Positions 22,714 to 34,281 of a stretch of DNA of 64,000 nt are shown here, one piece after another; position 1 is the stretch's first letter, and every line of letters begins with the position of its first letter. Below the pieces are notes generated by a model. The model worked only from the letters and a program-made list of their open reading frames with translations, was not told the DNA's origin and did not search any database. The translations under genes were made by a program, and so were the position numbers. The DNA is from Hemileia vastatrix (lineage: Eukaryota; Basidiomycota; Pucciniomycetes; Pucciniales; Zaghouaniaceae): positions 27,610,193 to 27,674,192 of the forward strand of contig JASXTE010000008.1 of the NCBI GenBank assembly GCA_030280995.1, read 5' to 3'.

Positions 22714-25430
22714 ATGCCTCATCCTCCAAATGATCCTTTCAAATCTTTACCCAGAATCCAACGCAACCAACCAGCACTTAGCAGGGAGTTAAAAAACCTC
22801 AATATACCCCCTCACATCTCACCCATCACTAAACGTGACCGGCGCCGCTCTCGCTCTTTCTCTAGCACTTTTTCACCTGTGTTGTCCTCCAGCAGTGACA
22901 CAGCAAAACCTTACTGAAAATCCCTTTCATCTCCACGAATTGAAATTCCAACTCTTCCATCCACATCAACCCACAATATCTCATCCCTTCCTCTGCTACC
23001 ATCCACATTACTCACCATGAATACCAGACCAGAACCAGACAACCCTATCACCGAGTACAAGGGAAAGGACTGTGGTATTGTGATTGATGACATCCTTGCC
23101 CAGGTTAAGCACATGCCAAAGTTAAAGACCAATGGTTCAAAAGCATCTCCTTTTTCATGCAAAACCACATCTGTTCAACTAAATACACTACAAACCTGAA
23201 TGTCATTACAACCCCTGTAACCGTTTTTGAAGATGAAATGTGCTGGCATATTATCTACTTCACAATTGGTAAAAAGCTTCAAGTGTTCATTGATGTTGGC
23301 ACTACCTGTTATCATGCATTCAATTTTCTCTCCTCCAAATTTGAAAAAACCACACATAAATCCTGAATCTTCCTATTCAACAATTAGCTCAAAATAAAGT
23401 CATCACCTTTTATTGATCCTATCTTGCACGCTGACAACATCAAATCAATACTAGACTCGCTGAAACGTTCTGGTTTCTGACTTGGTTACAATGAACTTGG
23501 CGCAATACTTATCCAAATATTGCTAACAACCTCTGCTGTTAATCTGTCCTCAGAACTAAATCAAAATTTTGAATCGTGTAAGGATATTACTCAACCATCC
23601 TACAATGAGATGTTGACCGCTCTTCACAATGCTGTAAACAACAATCCATCTTCCTCTGCAATATCCTCCACTGTTATTGAATCCAATATTGTTAACGATG
23701 AAATATCTTTGCTCACCTTTCAAAGAGGAAAAATGGATAGCTATTTCTCAGCTGATCAATGAATTTCTTGTTATCTATGTCACTCCACCAAACATTTAAT
23801 CCTCACCTGCCCCTACAACAGAAATGGCAGAGAATTTAATTCAGAAGTCTGGGAACAACGTGAAGCTAGTATACAACAAGCCCATGCAGCTCTGAACCAT
23901 TTTCAACGAGAAATTCCTGACAGAAAAGGCAAACAATCCTCTTCAAAAGTCCATTTGAATGAGATCTCTTCATCTGCTCTTGACGTGCTCACTACCTTGC
24001 TCAACAAAATAGACCTAGGCAGCAATGAATGGCTCACGGCAGTAGATGTTGATGAAGCCAAAAGGATTTTTGATACTGGTGCCACTCACCATGTCACAGG
24101 AGATGTATGTCTTCTCTCTAACTTTCAAAAGTTGAGAAATCCTGTATTGGTAAAAACAGCGACTGATTCAGCTGCTGCTTTTATTACTGGTCACAGGGAT
24201 ATTTTAGTCAAAGGATGTAACAAAACATTGATTACTATTAAAAATGTTTTCTTTTGCGACAAGTCTAAATCCACTCTTCTTTCACCTTTTGGTCTTTTAC
24301 AAAATAATGTTTCAATTGATCTAAATGAGTCTCACAATTTTATCATTACTAAAGATTCAAAAACTTTATTTATTGCTCCTCTTTCTCCATCCAAATGCAA
24401 ATGGACCATAGATTTAGCATACCCATGTACACTAGATGTTACTCCATTTGCAATGAACTATTTCAACTCTTTATTTAATTCTTCACTGCCTGCCCCTTTT
24501 GTACCTCCTTCATCTGTTTCGAACATTCCATATCTGAAAGCATCACCAAATTTGATTATGGATTGACATCACCGTTTAGGTCATACAAGTGTGAGATTCC
24601 TTCAACAAATTACAAAACTTAGACTTTGAGACAATGTGCCTTCATATGTACCTCACTGTAAGCTACACTTCAATGTCTGTTCAGTTGATAAAAGCAAAAG
24701 TTGAAACACCCATCCAGCATTAAAACGTGAGCACCAACTGATGGATTTAGTTGTTTCTGACCTGGTTGGCCCAATGGTTGACATTACAGACAACGGTGAA
24801 ATATATGTCGCAATGTTCCATGAGTCCTTTTCAACCTACGGTGAGGTTTTCATCCTAAAAAAGAAATCTTATGTTTTAGAGGCATTTACACCACGCAATA
24901 TGGGGGGCGGACTTGCTAGCGAGTCCGCAACCTTGGACCCAAACTCACCACAGATTGAGCACACATTGAGCTATTGATAAAGGAACCATACAATCAGGGA
25001 TGAACACCACTCAGCAGAACAGTTTTAGGTGGGTGTCCAAGTAGAGTTCAGCATGAGTTCAGTATGAGTTCAGTCTGAGTTCCATCTGAGTTCAGGTTGA
25101 GGACTTGCTAGCAAGTCCACCCCCTATATTGCGTAGTGTTATTTCTTTTAAGAAATGGCTCTAGAATATCACTGGTGGGCGTCTGAAGATACTCCGTACT
25201 GACAATGGCAAAGAGTACATGAATAAAAAATTCTCTGATTTTCTCCTCTCACAGGGTGTCCTCCACAAGCACTCTATGCCATATCATCACAAAAAAAATG
25301 GAATGGCAGAGTGCTTCAATGAAACCATAGGTAAAATTGCGGGTACCATCCTTTTAGTGTCAAACCTGCCTGCAACTTTTGGCCTACAGCATACTGTTTG
25401 GCATCCTATATTCACAACCGCATTCCCAAT
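22714..25430 (+). pseudogene. copia gag-protease-integrase relic
   Basis: Broken frames cover gag (22714-23762, with MNTRPEPDNPITEYKG at 23017), a zinc knuckle CYLCHSTKHLILTC just after 23762, the protease (IFDTGATHHVTGD, ORF 23955-24566), the GAG-pre-integrase motif HHRLGHTS after a TGA at 24564, and the integrase core (SDLVGPM near 24765; RTDNGKEYMNKKF near 25195; NGMAECFNETIGK near 25300). The Trp expected before HHRLGH is the TGA at 24564. A MITE (24889-25138) and Harbinger 1 (25431-30141) interrupt the integrase. The second half follows at 30142. Confidence 0.82.
24889..25138 (+). mobile_element. CACTA-type MITE, family A, copy 2 (250 bp)
   Basis: It begins CACCACGCAATATGGGGGG and ends TATATTGCGTAGTG, with TTA on both sides as target duplication. 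The GCTAGC-centred dyad is present in both terminal repeats (ACTTGCTAGCGAGT and GGACTTGCTAGCAAGTCC). Two TTGAGC motifs (24955, 24966) and repeated GAGTTC/GAACTC motifs lie subterminally. It interrupts the copia integrase. Confidence 0.9.
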
Positions 25431-25801
25431 AGGGGGTGTCAGTTCTGGAAAATCCGCACTTAAATTAAGTGCGGATTTCAAACCAAATCAGCACTTACAA
25501 ATCAGCACTTAAATTTTGCAAAAAAGTCACTTATTTCAAAAAAGGATGTCAGTTATGACCTCAAATCAGCACTTTTTTCCCGTTTTTTTTCACAACCACA
25601 TTTTGGCCACAAAACATCCCTTCCTTTCTTACCCCATCCCTGTAACATGTGACACACTGACCTTCCTCGCTACCTACCCATCAATCCTCGGCACACACCC
25701 CTTCCTGACATTTTCAATATTTTGACCAGGCATGTTTACATTCTTTTTTACTTATTTCTTCTACTTTTTAATCTTTTTTCTTGTTATGTGCCAGTTTCAT
25801 A

Positions 25802-27116
25802 ATGCCTCCCAGACATTCCAAATCTCAAAAGGTAACTCAAAAATCTGCTTCGTCACAAAAGTCTCCTCGTAAAGCAAGCCCTACACCTGAAAAATTAAAG
25901 GCAGGTTCAGGTCAGCTTAAAAAGGATGATTATCTCATCATAATCAACTTCCTTAAAATAAAATCAAATTTTGAAGCATGTTTTGGATGTGAAAAGTCCA
26001 CTCGTATTGGACGTCCACCTTCTTCAAAGGTTAATGGCTACTTGTTGATGGCCAATGAAGTAAGGAAGAAAACAAGGGGGAGAATCGATATCAATCCTAA
26101 ACAAATGAAGGAGAGATTTAAGAGTTACCATTCAAAATATAAAAAGACTCTTCATGCTGTAAATGAAACTGGCTTTGGTATTGACGATGATGATTTGGAG
26201 ATTGGAATTACTACTGTTTCCGAAAAGCTCAATGTCATGTGTCCTTTCTATGAGGAAATGGATAATCTTTTTGGCACCCGAGTTGATGTAAACCCTTGGT
26301 ATCTACACGATACTACTAAGCATATACCTTCTGGATCCAAACCTTCCTATAATCCTCCCAACACACCTTTACTTGAAGAAGATCAATCCCCTCCACCTTC
26401 TAACCATAGTTCAGCTGAAGATGATCCCAACTATCAAGCAGAACAATTATATCGCAGAAGATCTGAATCCTCAGAGGCCCAAAATTTAAATGTATGTTTA
26501 CTTTTTGTTTTTTCTTCAATTCTTCTCTGAATTTCTCTTTCTTTCTAGTCTCCTCCTACTCAAACTCAATCTCCATTAAATTATCTCAATTCTGGAAATG
26601 TGAATACCTCTTTAGAAGCTGCTTTAGAAGAACTTCCTGAAGCCTCTTGTTCAAACTCCAAACTAAAGCGTCGAGCCTCAACTTCAATGAACTTGAACCA
26701 TCTATTAAAACGTGGTAATACTTCAACAAGCTCATTTGGCTCCCTTGAGGATTATTTTGAAAAAAAAGACATAAGTAAGTTTTGTTTACTATATATCTTA
26801 ATCATTAACTCATTTATTTATTTATTTCAATTTAATTTTCTCAGCGAAATCAACTATTGCAAATAATGCCCTTGACTTTGAGAAGATGAAGTTTGATCAT
26901 ATGCTAAGGAAAGATCAGCAAGCCTTAGATTTGGAAGAAAAAAAATTTGAGGTAGAGCAGATGGAAAGAGTAAATGACCGTCAATTTCAAAGAGAAATGG
27001 CTACTTGCGAATTGGAAAAACAAGAGAGTTTTTAAAAAAAAGATTTCATTATGGAATGTGTTAAAAATGGCCAATCTTATGAGGAAATTAAAAAATTACT
27101 TGACCTTTTCAATTGA
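25802..27116 (+). pseudogene. Harbinger 1 Myb/SANT-like partner protein, late nonsense codon
   Basis: Three exons join in frame (25802-26491, 26549-26774, 26845-27116), giving MPPRHSKSQK at the N-terminus, a basic Ser/Lys-rich head, and a SANT/Myb-like DNA-binding region around residues 40-125 (DDYLIIINFLKIKSNFEACF, GRIDINPKQMKERFKSYHSK). An acidic linker and a C-terminal helix rich in Lys and Glu follow. A TAA at 27033-27035, beside an A-run, removes the last 26 codons (KKDFIMECVKNGQSYEEIKK...). In PIF/Harbinger elements such partners bind the terminal repeats and help the transposase reach the nucleus; that role is family knowledge. The truncation is mild, so partial function is possible. 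Confidence 0.75.
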
Positions 27117-27288
27117 TAATTTGTTTTTCTAGTTAATTTAATTTTGTTTGATTTCTTTTTGGTAATATTTTCTTATATGCTGACTTATAAAAGGAAAAGA
27201 ATATAGTACGTTATTTTTGACAAAAATTTGAATGTATAATAAAAATTTTCTATCTTTACTTTCTAGTCAATAAGTTTGCTTATCTAAA

Positions 27289-27570
27289 TTTTTCTAAGTC
27301 ATCAATTTCACATGTCAGATTTAAAAAATTGGCAATGCCCTCCCCTGAATTTTATTGAAACAAGGGGTGGGTACCACCAAATTTTTCTAAGTCATCAATT
27401 TCACATGTCAGATTTAAAAAATTGGCAATACCCTCCCCTGCATTTTATTGAAACAAGGGGTGGGTACCACCAAATTTTTCTAAGTCATCAATTTCACATG
27501 TCAGATTTAAAAAATTGGCAATACCCTCCCCTGCATTTTATTGAAGTAAAGGGTGAAAGTCATCAAAATT
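27289..27570 (+). repeat. 93-bp minisatellite, three copies, inside Harbinger 1
   Basis: TTTTTCTAAGTCATCAATTT recurs at a 93-bp period (27289, 27382, 27475). Each unit also carries CCCTCCCCTG and GTGGGTACCACC. The third unit decays at its end. The 88-codon ORF here is only the repeat. Confidence 0.93.
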
Positions 27571-28289
27571 TAATATAATTACATAAATTAATTAATATAT
27601 AAATAAGATATGTCAAGTATACTACTTTTAAAGTAATGACAATTCCTTAAGCCAAAATGCAGATCAAGTCTAGAAACTAGGTTTGGGACTAAGGCTGGAG
27701 AGAGGGGTGAGGAAGGGTGTATGGGGTAGCGAAAAGGTTGGGAAAGAGTTGGAAGGGAAGATTAAGGGTTCCGAGGCATTTTAAATGAAGAAAAGGGTCT
27801 GGGAGAGGTTGAGAGGGGTGAAATGGGGATCAAAAGAGGATGGCATACAATGGGGCTGGGAGGATAGCGAAAGGCATGGGAAGGGAAGACAAGCATGTGT
27901 TGATAGAATTGAAAGGGATGGAGATTGGTGCAAGCAGAGTGTGAAAATAGGAGGATGAACTCTGTTCTTTGGGCAAAGAACAGAGTTCACTTCCATAAAA
28001 TATTAGCTGAAACATAGTTTTCAATTCTGTAAAAACAGTTGTAAGTAATAGAAAAAGTCACTGATTTTTTTTATATGTAATCTGAAATTTTTTAATAAAA
28101 TTATTGTATTTAAGAATTGCAATATTGTCAATCAATTTTTATTGATCAAATTAATTTAATAAAGTATTATTTTAATAAGCTGTTTCAAAAAATACTTTGC
28201 ATTGAGTAGACTCATGGAATGATTTTTTCTGGCTTCCATTCAGTTATCCTCACACTTTCACTATGTTTTCAATATAGATCCATTGTTAT

Positions 28290-28404
28290 TTGTGTGATAC
28301 TTCAAGTGAAAGTTCAGTATTACTTCAGTCTGAGTTCCATCTGATTTCCATCTGACTTCAAGTTGCGGACTTGCTAGCAAGTCCTCCCCCTATATTGCGT
28401 GGTG
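28290..28404 (+). mobile_element. partial family-A CACTA MITE inside Harbinger 1
   Basis: Only the right half is recognisable: repeated TCAGT.TGAGTTCCATCTGA motifs, then GCGGACTTGCTAGCAAGTCC, then CCCCCTATATTGCGTGGTG. No left end or target duplication was found. Confidence 0.75.
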
Positions 28405-28573
28405 TTTGCTGAAAATATGTGATTTCATGTTGAGTTGATGAAAGAAAACACAGAGAGAGAAAAAAATAAGACTTTAACAGCAAATTCAAAAACCAAAAAA
28501 ATATGCAAAAAAATTTACCATTCTCAGTGAATAATACATGCAAATTGATAATTTGAAGAGAAAGAGAAAAAAA

Positions 28574-29833
28574 TTAAAATTGCGTTGAAAAATGTTGGAG
28601 TGTTATTGGAAGGATTTTCGCCCTTATACTAGTTGATTGAGAAATAGAAGTGTTGGATATAGTCAGAGGTGAATCAACTTGTTCATCTTCATACAGCTCT
28701 AACCATTGATCTTTGAGGTCAGCAAGTAGGTTATGAAGTATAGTGCAACACAGAATCCAGTTGATCACCGCCTCCATTTCAGATTTATTTCTAAGAGGAC
28801 TTCTTAATTCCCTTAAACTAGAAAAACGGCCTTTCAAGATTCCAATAGAATGTTCAATACGGACTCTTGACTTTGCCAAATGATTGTTGAATTTGGAATT
28901 TTGACTGTCTTCTGAAGCTGCTCCCCGAAAAGCAGGAAGTACATACTTTCCATTCACATAAGCAGAATCTGCAAGAAGATACTGATTTTCATCAAAGAAT
29001 TTTTCAGGTTCATTTGAAATATGCATTCTTTGGAAGACGTAGGAGTCATGACATGAGCCAGGATAGCCAGCGAAGAATGATATAAATTTTTTGTTTATGT
29101 CACATATAAGCTGAACGTTAATTGAATATCTATAAAGAAGATATATTTGTTTGTGTTAGTTTCAAGGAGGATGAAAGGAGTTAAAAATAATCTACCTCTT
29201 TTTACGGTCAAAGTAATTGTTTCCACCTTGAGCAGGTTTCTGGCTCAAAGGAATAGTAGTACCATCAACAAAACCAATACATCCTGGAAAGCCCTCTGCT
29301 TGCATAACCTGAGATGATTCAAGTCGCTCTTCTTTTGTTGGCCAGGTGAGAAGTTGAGATTCCTAGGAGTTGATGGCAGTGATACATCGTTTGGTATAAG
29401 TGTTAACTGAACCATACCCTAAATCAAAGACATTTTCTAAACATTTCAAAGCGGCTCCATTACCATTTGAACCCAAATGACATAGTGTGATGGCCAATTG
29501 AATTGAAGGATGTCGTTGTTCTTTTTGAGAATTATTGTGAAATATGGGATGATCCTGAATAAGCTCAAGCAATTTAAGGAAACATTCCTGAGAAGTCCTG
29601 AACAGCTGTCTAAAACTGGGTGTAGATAGGTTAAGAAGTGTTTGGATGGTGTACTTGGGGGTATGAAGTACTTGAGGCTTTCTGGGAAGAAGGTAACGTT
29701 TCCTGGCCATTTTTGATAAAACGACAAAATCTTCTTCTAGATCAGAATCGGAATCAGAGTCCAAGAGCAGTTCAAGCGCCATGAAAGTCATTGCTTTATG
29801 TAATTTATCATGATTTGAAAGTGAGGAAGGCAT
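28574..29833 (-). pseudogene. Harbinger 1 DDE transposase, one nonsense codon
   Basis: Start at 29833 (MPSSLSNHDKLHKAM). Exon 1 runs to a GTAGAT donor near 29210 and exon 2 from about 29128 to the stop at 28574. The catalytic triad is visible: D in GFVDGTTIP, D in PGSCHDSYVFQRM, E in SRVRIEHSIGILKGRF, the DDE_4 pattern of PIF/Harbinger transposases. A TAG at 29363-29365 (AINS*ESQ) breaks exon 1; the third copy at 42301 has Leu at this position, so TTG changed to TAG. The remaining frame is intact. Length would be about 400 aa, normal for the family. Confidence 0.85.
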
Positions 29834-30141
29834 GACTCTTATATGATATGATATTAAGATGTAAGTGATGTACGATGTTTTGAGTTATGAAGTGTTATGC
29901 TGCGGAGTGCTGCGTATGAATGGGATGATGCTGACAAATCAGTGAAATGGGACTTGATGGTGAAATCAGCACTTTTGGTTGAGAAAGTGCGGATTTGAGT
30001 GAAATAAGTGACTTATTTCATTTTGAAATCCACCAGTATTGGGGCTAGTGTGTTTTGGAAATCCGCACTTATTTAAGTGCGGATTTGGTCAAATTTAAGT
30101 GCGGATTTGTAAGTGCGGATTTTCCAGAACTGACACCCCCT

Positions 30142-32050
30142 AATATGCGTGTTGTTGATAGTACCCCCTTCCAAATAATTTTTAACAGAGTAGCTGATTT
30201 ATCCCCCATCAAAATCTTCAGACAATGGGCATATGTCCATATACCAACTGAGTAAAGAACTAGAATGGAAGTAAGGGCAATGTGGTGCAGGGTTGTTCGT
30301 TTTCTTAATGGTGGAAAGGGCTGGATTTTTGGAACCCTGAATCTAATTCTTTTGTGCAATCAGCAATCGCCAAATTCATTCCTGAAGTAGATGAACTATC
30401 AGACAAAACCCATACAAAAACTTTTGACAGTGTCTCAAAAAAAGGTGACTTATCTTTTATTTTTAATTCCCTACGTTTTGGTGATTTCACTGCTGAAAAA
30501 ACCATTTAAGCGTAAGATACCTTAGTAGACTATATCAACAATAATGCTTGTGTCCTATCTGACAGAATACCACGCACTTATTCCCAAGCTATGAAATGCC
30601 CAGATTCCAAAGAATGGAACAATTCCTGCTGACAAGAACTAAACAACATGTCAACCATGAATGTGTGGCAACGGGTACCTCTTCCACCTGGTAAATCTGC
30701 TACTGGTTCCAGGTGGGTATTCACTTTGAAGTGCAACAATTTTGGAAATGTTATTAAACATAAAGCTAGATATGTTGCACAGGGGTTCAAGCAAACTTCT
30801 GGTGTTGATTTTAATGAAACCTTTGCTCCAATGGCCACCTTTGCATCACTTTGCCTCCTTCTGACATTGGCAGCTACTTACAATTGGCCTGTAAAAACCT
30901 TTGATGTCACAGCAGCTTATTTACATAGTGATATTGATGAAGAAATATACATCCAACAGCCAGAGGGTTTTGATACCAATGATCCAACTTTAGTGTGTAA
31001 ACTAAAAAAAGCAATATATGGTAAAAAACAGGCCGCAAGATGCTGGTGGAAGCATTTGAGTGGTGTTCTAGCTAACATTGGTTATAAGTCAAGTAATCAA
31101 GATGCAAGCCTGTATGTACTGTCAAAGAATGGAACAAAAGGTATGCTTTGGATTCACGTGGATGATGGGGTGGTAATTGGAAGTGATAAAATGGTTCTGC
31201 ACACTTTGGAAGTAGATATGGTAAAATTTTTGAACGTGAAATGGTATGATAATTTGCCATCAATTGTTGGTTTGGAAGTTTCATGCTGCTCTAAAGGATT
31301 TACAATTTTTCAGCTGGCTCTTGTGAATAAAATCCTCCATGAACACAATCCTACAGGTCTCACCAGTCCTTCCCCATTACCATCTGGCTTATCCCTGGTA
31401 TCTATAAAGGACAAGACTGACCCACCTATTCAGCCTCTTAAATTTCTCTCCATTTTTGGTTCTCTGTCTTATCTGGTTGCTGGTTCTAGACCTGATCTAG
31501 CCTATCCTGTAAACTTCCTGGATGTTATGCATCAAGCCCAGGTGAAGTTGAGTGGGATGTGCTTTATCATTTACTATGATACCTTCAACATACCAAGGAC
31601 ATGAAGTTTCACCTCTTCCCATCCATCCTTAACAGTTCCCTGACTCAAGTATATTGTGATGCCACATGGGGAGGTGAGTTTACACGCGCCACTGGTGGTC
31701 ATATATTACAGGTAAATGGCTGCCTTATACATTGGCAATCCAAGCGCCAGTCAAGAGTTTCCACAGCATCTCTTCATTCAGAGCTGATGGCAATGTCTAA
31801 TGCAACCAGACAAGCCCTTTGACTTTTCAACCTCCTACAAGAAGTTGACCTATGCCATGGTCCTACAACACTTTATTGTGATAATAAAGGCGCCATTGTA
31901 TCAGCCACAGATAACCCATCTGACAAATGCAGCAGACATGTAGATCACAATTTTTATTTTGTGAATGAGCAAGTGCACTGCCATGAAATTAAAATTGAAT
32001 GGGTTACATCAGATGATCAAGTAGCGGACTTACTGACAAAAAATTTGTGA
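30142..32050 (+). pseudogene. copia integrase end, reverse transcriptase and RNase H relic
   Basis: It continues the copia integrase (VVDSTPFQIIFNRVADLSPI). The RT block is the ORF 30648-31604: VWQRVPLPPGKSATGSRWVF, KARYVAQGFKQTSGVDFNET, FDVTAAYLHSDIDEEIYIQQ and, at the YxDD position, WIHVDDGVVIG. RNase H follows (VYCDATWGGEFTRATGG, SLHSELMAMSNATRQAL). A TGA at 31820 stands where Trp is usual before LFNLL. The end is VTSDDQVADLLTKNL, the classic copia C-terminus. Several stops and a frameshift near 31580 prevent a product. Confidence 0.87.
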
Positions 32051-32185
32051 CCAAATTTGTGGAAAAACAAGCGTCATTTATTGGGAGTTTATTAATATTT
32101 TTTTTCTCTACCTTTTATGTTATATATATATATATATATTTATTTTTATTTTAATTGGTAATAGGGAAATCACTAAGAGGGGGGG

Positions 32186-32375
32186 TGTTATAAACATAAG
32201 GTTAAGACTCTTAGTGATTATGTTTATGTACATAGTTTAGAGTGTATAACCTGTGGTGCAGCTGACGTGTCTAACTCCGGTTCACTCTGAACAAAGCACT
32301 GACACTGCTACCATAGGTAAGTTCTATGCAATCATATGGGTTCACTCTGGACAAAGCACTAATGCTGCTACCATA
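32186..32375 (+). repeat. copia 3' LTR with a 60-bp internal duplication
   Basis: It is preceded by a polypurine tract (AAGAGGGGGG). Its first 130 bp match the 5' LTR and end ACCATA at 32315. A diverged repeat of the LTR end (TTCACTCTGGACAAAGCACT...) follows, again ending ACCATA at 32375, just before GAGAT. Confidence 0.83.
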
Positions 32376-32430
32376 GAGATCAACAACAGACTTGCTGGCA
32401 AGTTGTCATAAATTTTACTGGGTAGTGGGA

Positions 32431-33902
32431 CACTATGCACCAAGAAAGATATCCCTGATGGGGATATTTTAGGGAGGGACATAAGGATAGAAAAATATGT
32501 GCAAGAAAAATATGTGCGAGATAAATATGTGTCCGGAAAATATGTGCAAAAAAATATGTGAGGATAATAACATTACATGCAAACACTACACACCAAGTAA
32601 GATATCCCTGATGGGGATATCCAGCGTGAGTTGGGGATATTTTAGGTAGGGACATAAGGATAGAAAAATATGTGTCAGAAAAATATGTGTAAGAAAAATA
32701 TGTGTAATAAAATATGTGGAAAAAAAATATGTGAGAAAAATAAGTGTAAGAAAAATATTTTGCAACCATGGGAAATTTTGTTTTTTAATTTTTTTTTCTC
32801 TGAAAAAATGATATTTTAGTTCATTTTTTATTTTTCTCTGTTTTTTCACAATTTTTTTTTGAATAAAAAAAATTCTCATGGTCACAAATGATGTTTCTTA
32901 CACTTAATTTTCTCACACTTATATTTCTTGCACTTACTTTTCTCACATTTACTTTTCTGACCTTATGCCACTCCCTAAAATATCCCCAACTTGCGCTGGA
33001 TATCCCCATCAGAGATATCTTACTTGGTGCGTAATGAAAGTAAGATATCCCTAATGGGGATATCCAGTGCAAGTTGGGGATATTGTAGGGAGGGACATAA
33101 GGATAGAAAAATATGGATAAGAAAAATATGTGTGAGAATAATATGAGTAAGAAATTTTTTTTTGAAAACAATATGTGAGAAAAATAAGCGCAAGAAAAAT
33201 ATCTAGTAACTATGGGAAATTTTGTTTTTTTAATTTTTTTTCTCCAAAAATTTGAATTTTTATTTAATTTTATATTTTTTTCTGTTTTTTATCAATTTTT
33301 TTTGGAAAAAGGAAATTCTCATGGTTGCAAATGATTTTTATTATGCTTACTTTTCTCGCACTTACTTTTCTTACATTTATTTTTCTGACCTTATGTCCCT
33401 CCCTAAAATATCCCCAACTCGCGCTGGATATCCCCATCAGGGATGTCTTACACTACAATAAATGTTTGTTTCACTATGCACCAACACTACACACCAAGTA
33501 AGATATCCAGCGCAAGTTAGGGATATTTTAGGGAGGGAAATAAGTTCAGAAAAATAAATGTAAGAAAATAAAGTGCAAGAAAAATAAGTGCAATAAATGT
33601 AAGTGTAAAAAAAATCATTTGCCACCATGAGAATTTTTTTTTTTCAAAAAAAATTGTGAAAAAACAGAAAAAAATAAAAAATGAAATAAAAAAATTATTT
33701 TTTCAGAGAAAAAAATATTAAAAAACAAAGATTCCCATGGTCGCAAAATATTTTTCTTACACTTATTTTTCTCACAAATTTTTTTGCACATATTTTCCTT
33801 ACACATATTTTTCTCACACATATTTTTCTGACAGATATTTTTCTATCCTTATGTCCCTCCCTAAAATATCACCATCAGGGATATCTCACTTGGTGCATAG
33901 TG
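32431..33902. mobile_element. cluster of family-B CACTA-type MITEs, nested
   Basis: The family signature is CACTAYRCACCAAGTAAGAT, then ATCCCTGATGGGGATATCC, the inside motif TTTTAGGGAGGGACATAAGG, and arrays of AAGAAAAATATGTG-like 13-15 bp repeats. Starts are seen at 32431, 32584, about 32571 and 33485; ends at 33036, about 33450 and 33898. The AT-rich repeats generate YFSYTYFS- and VRKVSVRN-type ORFs on both strands that are not proteins. Confidence 0.8.
32584..33036. mobile_element. complete family-B MITE (453 bp), inserted in another family-B end
   Basis: It starts CACTACACACCAAGTAAGAT and ends CTTACTTGGTGCGTAATG, with AAA on each side. Its long terminal repeats also match inside (GATATCCAGCG.GAGTTGGGG). 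Removing it reconnects CATTACATGCAAAGTAAGAT, a decayed family-B left end, so it sits inside the terminal repeat of an older copy that ends near 33450. Confidence 0.83.
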
Positions 33903-34281
33903 CAAGTAAGAGCATCTCCACTCATTTCGGTAAACCTGTTCGGTATGCATATTTTACAGAAAATAGCCACTAAAATTCCACACTCATCTATTTTCAGTCT
34001 TTTGGTAAAGGGTCAAATCAGTAATTTTTCCAGTAAATCGTGGATCTTTCCACAAATTATTGAATCATTAGTGGAACTCATTTTCTGCCCCACCATTTTT
34101 TCAGTAATTCATCTCACTTGGTCAACCTTGCAAAACCTCACTACCTCCAATTCATTAAATCTTCACTCTTACCAAACACTTCATTACTTGCTATTTTCTT
34201 ACTGAACATAACTTTTCTCACTTCTCATCATCACATCTCACCAAAATTATCACTTTTTTATATTATAGTACTTTCTAAACT

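Larger units (their letters stand above)
25431..30141. mobile_element. PIF/Harbinger-type two-gene DNA transposon (Harbinger 1)
   Basis: The terminal inverted repeat begins AGGGGGTGTCAGTTCTGG, followed by repeats of AAGTGCGGATTT. It is flanked by AAT on both sides; removing the element and one AAT restores the copia coding sequence (P-N-M-R-V-V-D). It carries a Myb/SANT-like gene on plus and a DDE transposase on minus, converging. Each has a single nonsense codon, so the copy is young but probably not autonomous. A partial family-A MITE and a 93-bp minisatellite lie between the genes. Confidence 0.9.
21314..32375 (+). mobile_element. Ty1/copia retrotransposon, nested with three younger insertions
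   Basis: It is bounded by related LTRs (21314-21443 and 32186-32375) and flanked by GAGAC on the left and GAGAT on the right, a probable 5-bp target duplication with one change. The inside order gag, protease, integrase, RT, RNase H is the copia order. Subtracting the solo gypsy LTR, the 250-bp MITE and Harbinger 1 with their duplications leaves about 5.0 kb, the expected copia size. Stops and frameshifts show it is dead. Confidence 0.88.

Noticed and set aside
27289..27578. CRISPR-like array (93-bp repeats)
   Set aside because: Three direct units without spacers, inside a eukaryotic Harbinger element; a minisatellite.
24564..31822. Reassigned TGA = Trp genetic code, suggested by TGA at Trp positions in copia
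   Set aside because: Intact THADA ends in TGA, and other dead elements have TAG and TAA at sense positions too; mutation is the simpler explanation.
32380..33821. Repetitive Tyr/Phe/Ser ORFs (YFSYTYFS type) and similar at 38414-39274
   Set aside because: They are translations of short A/T-rich tandem repeats inside family-B MITEs and occur on both strands; no protein family or splice context supports them.
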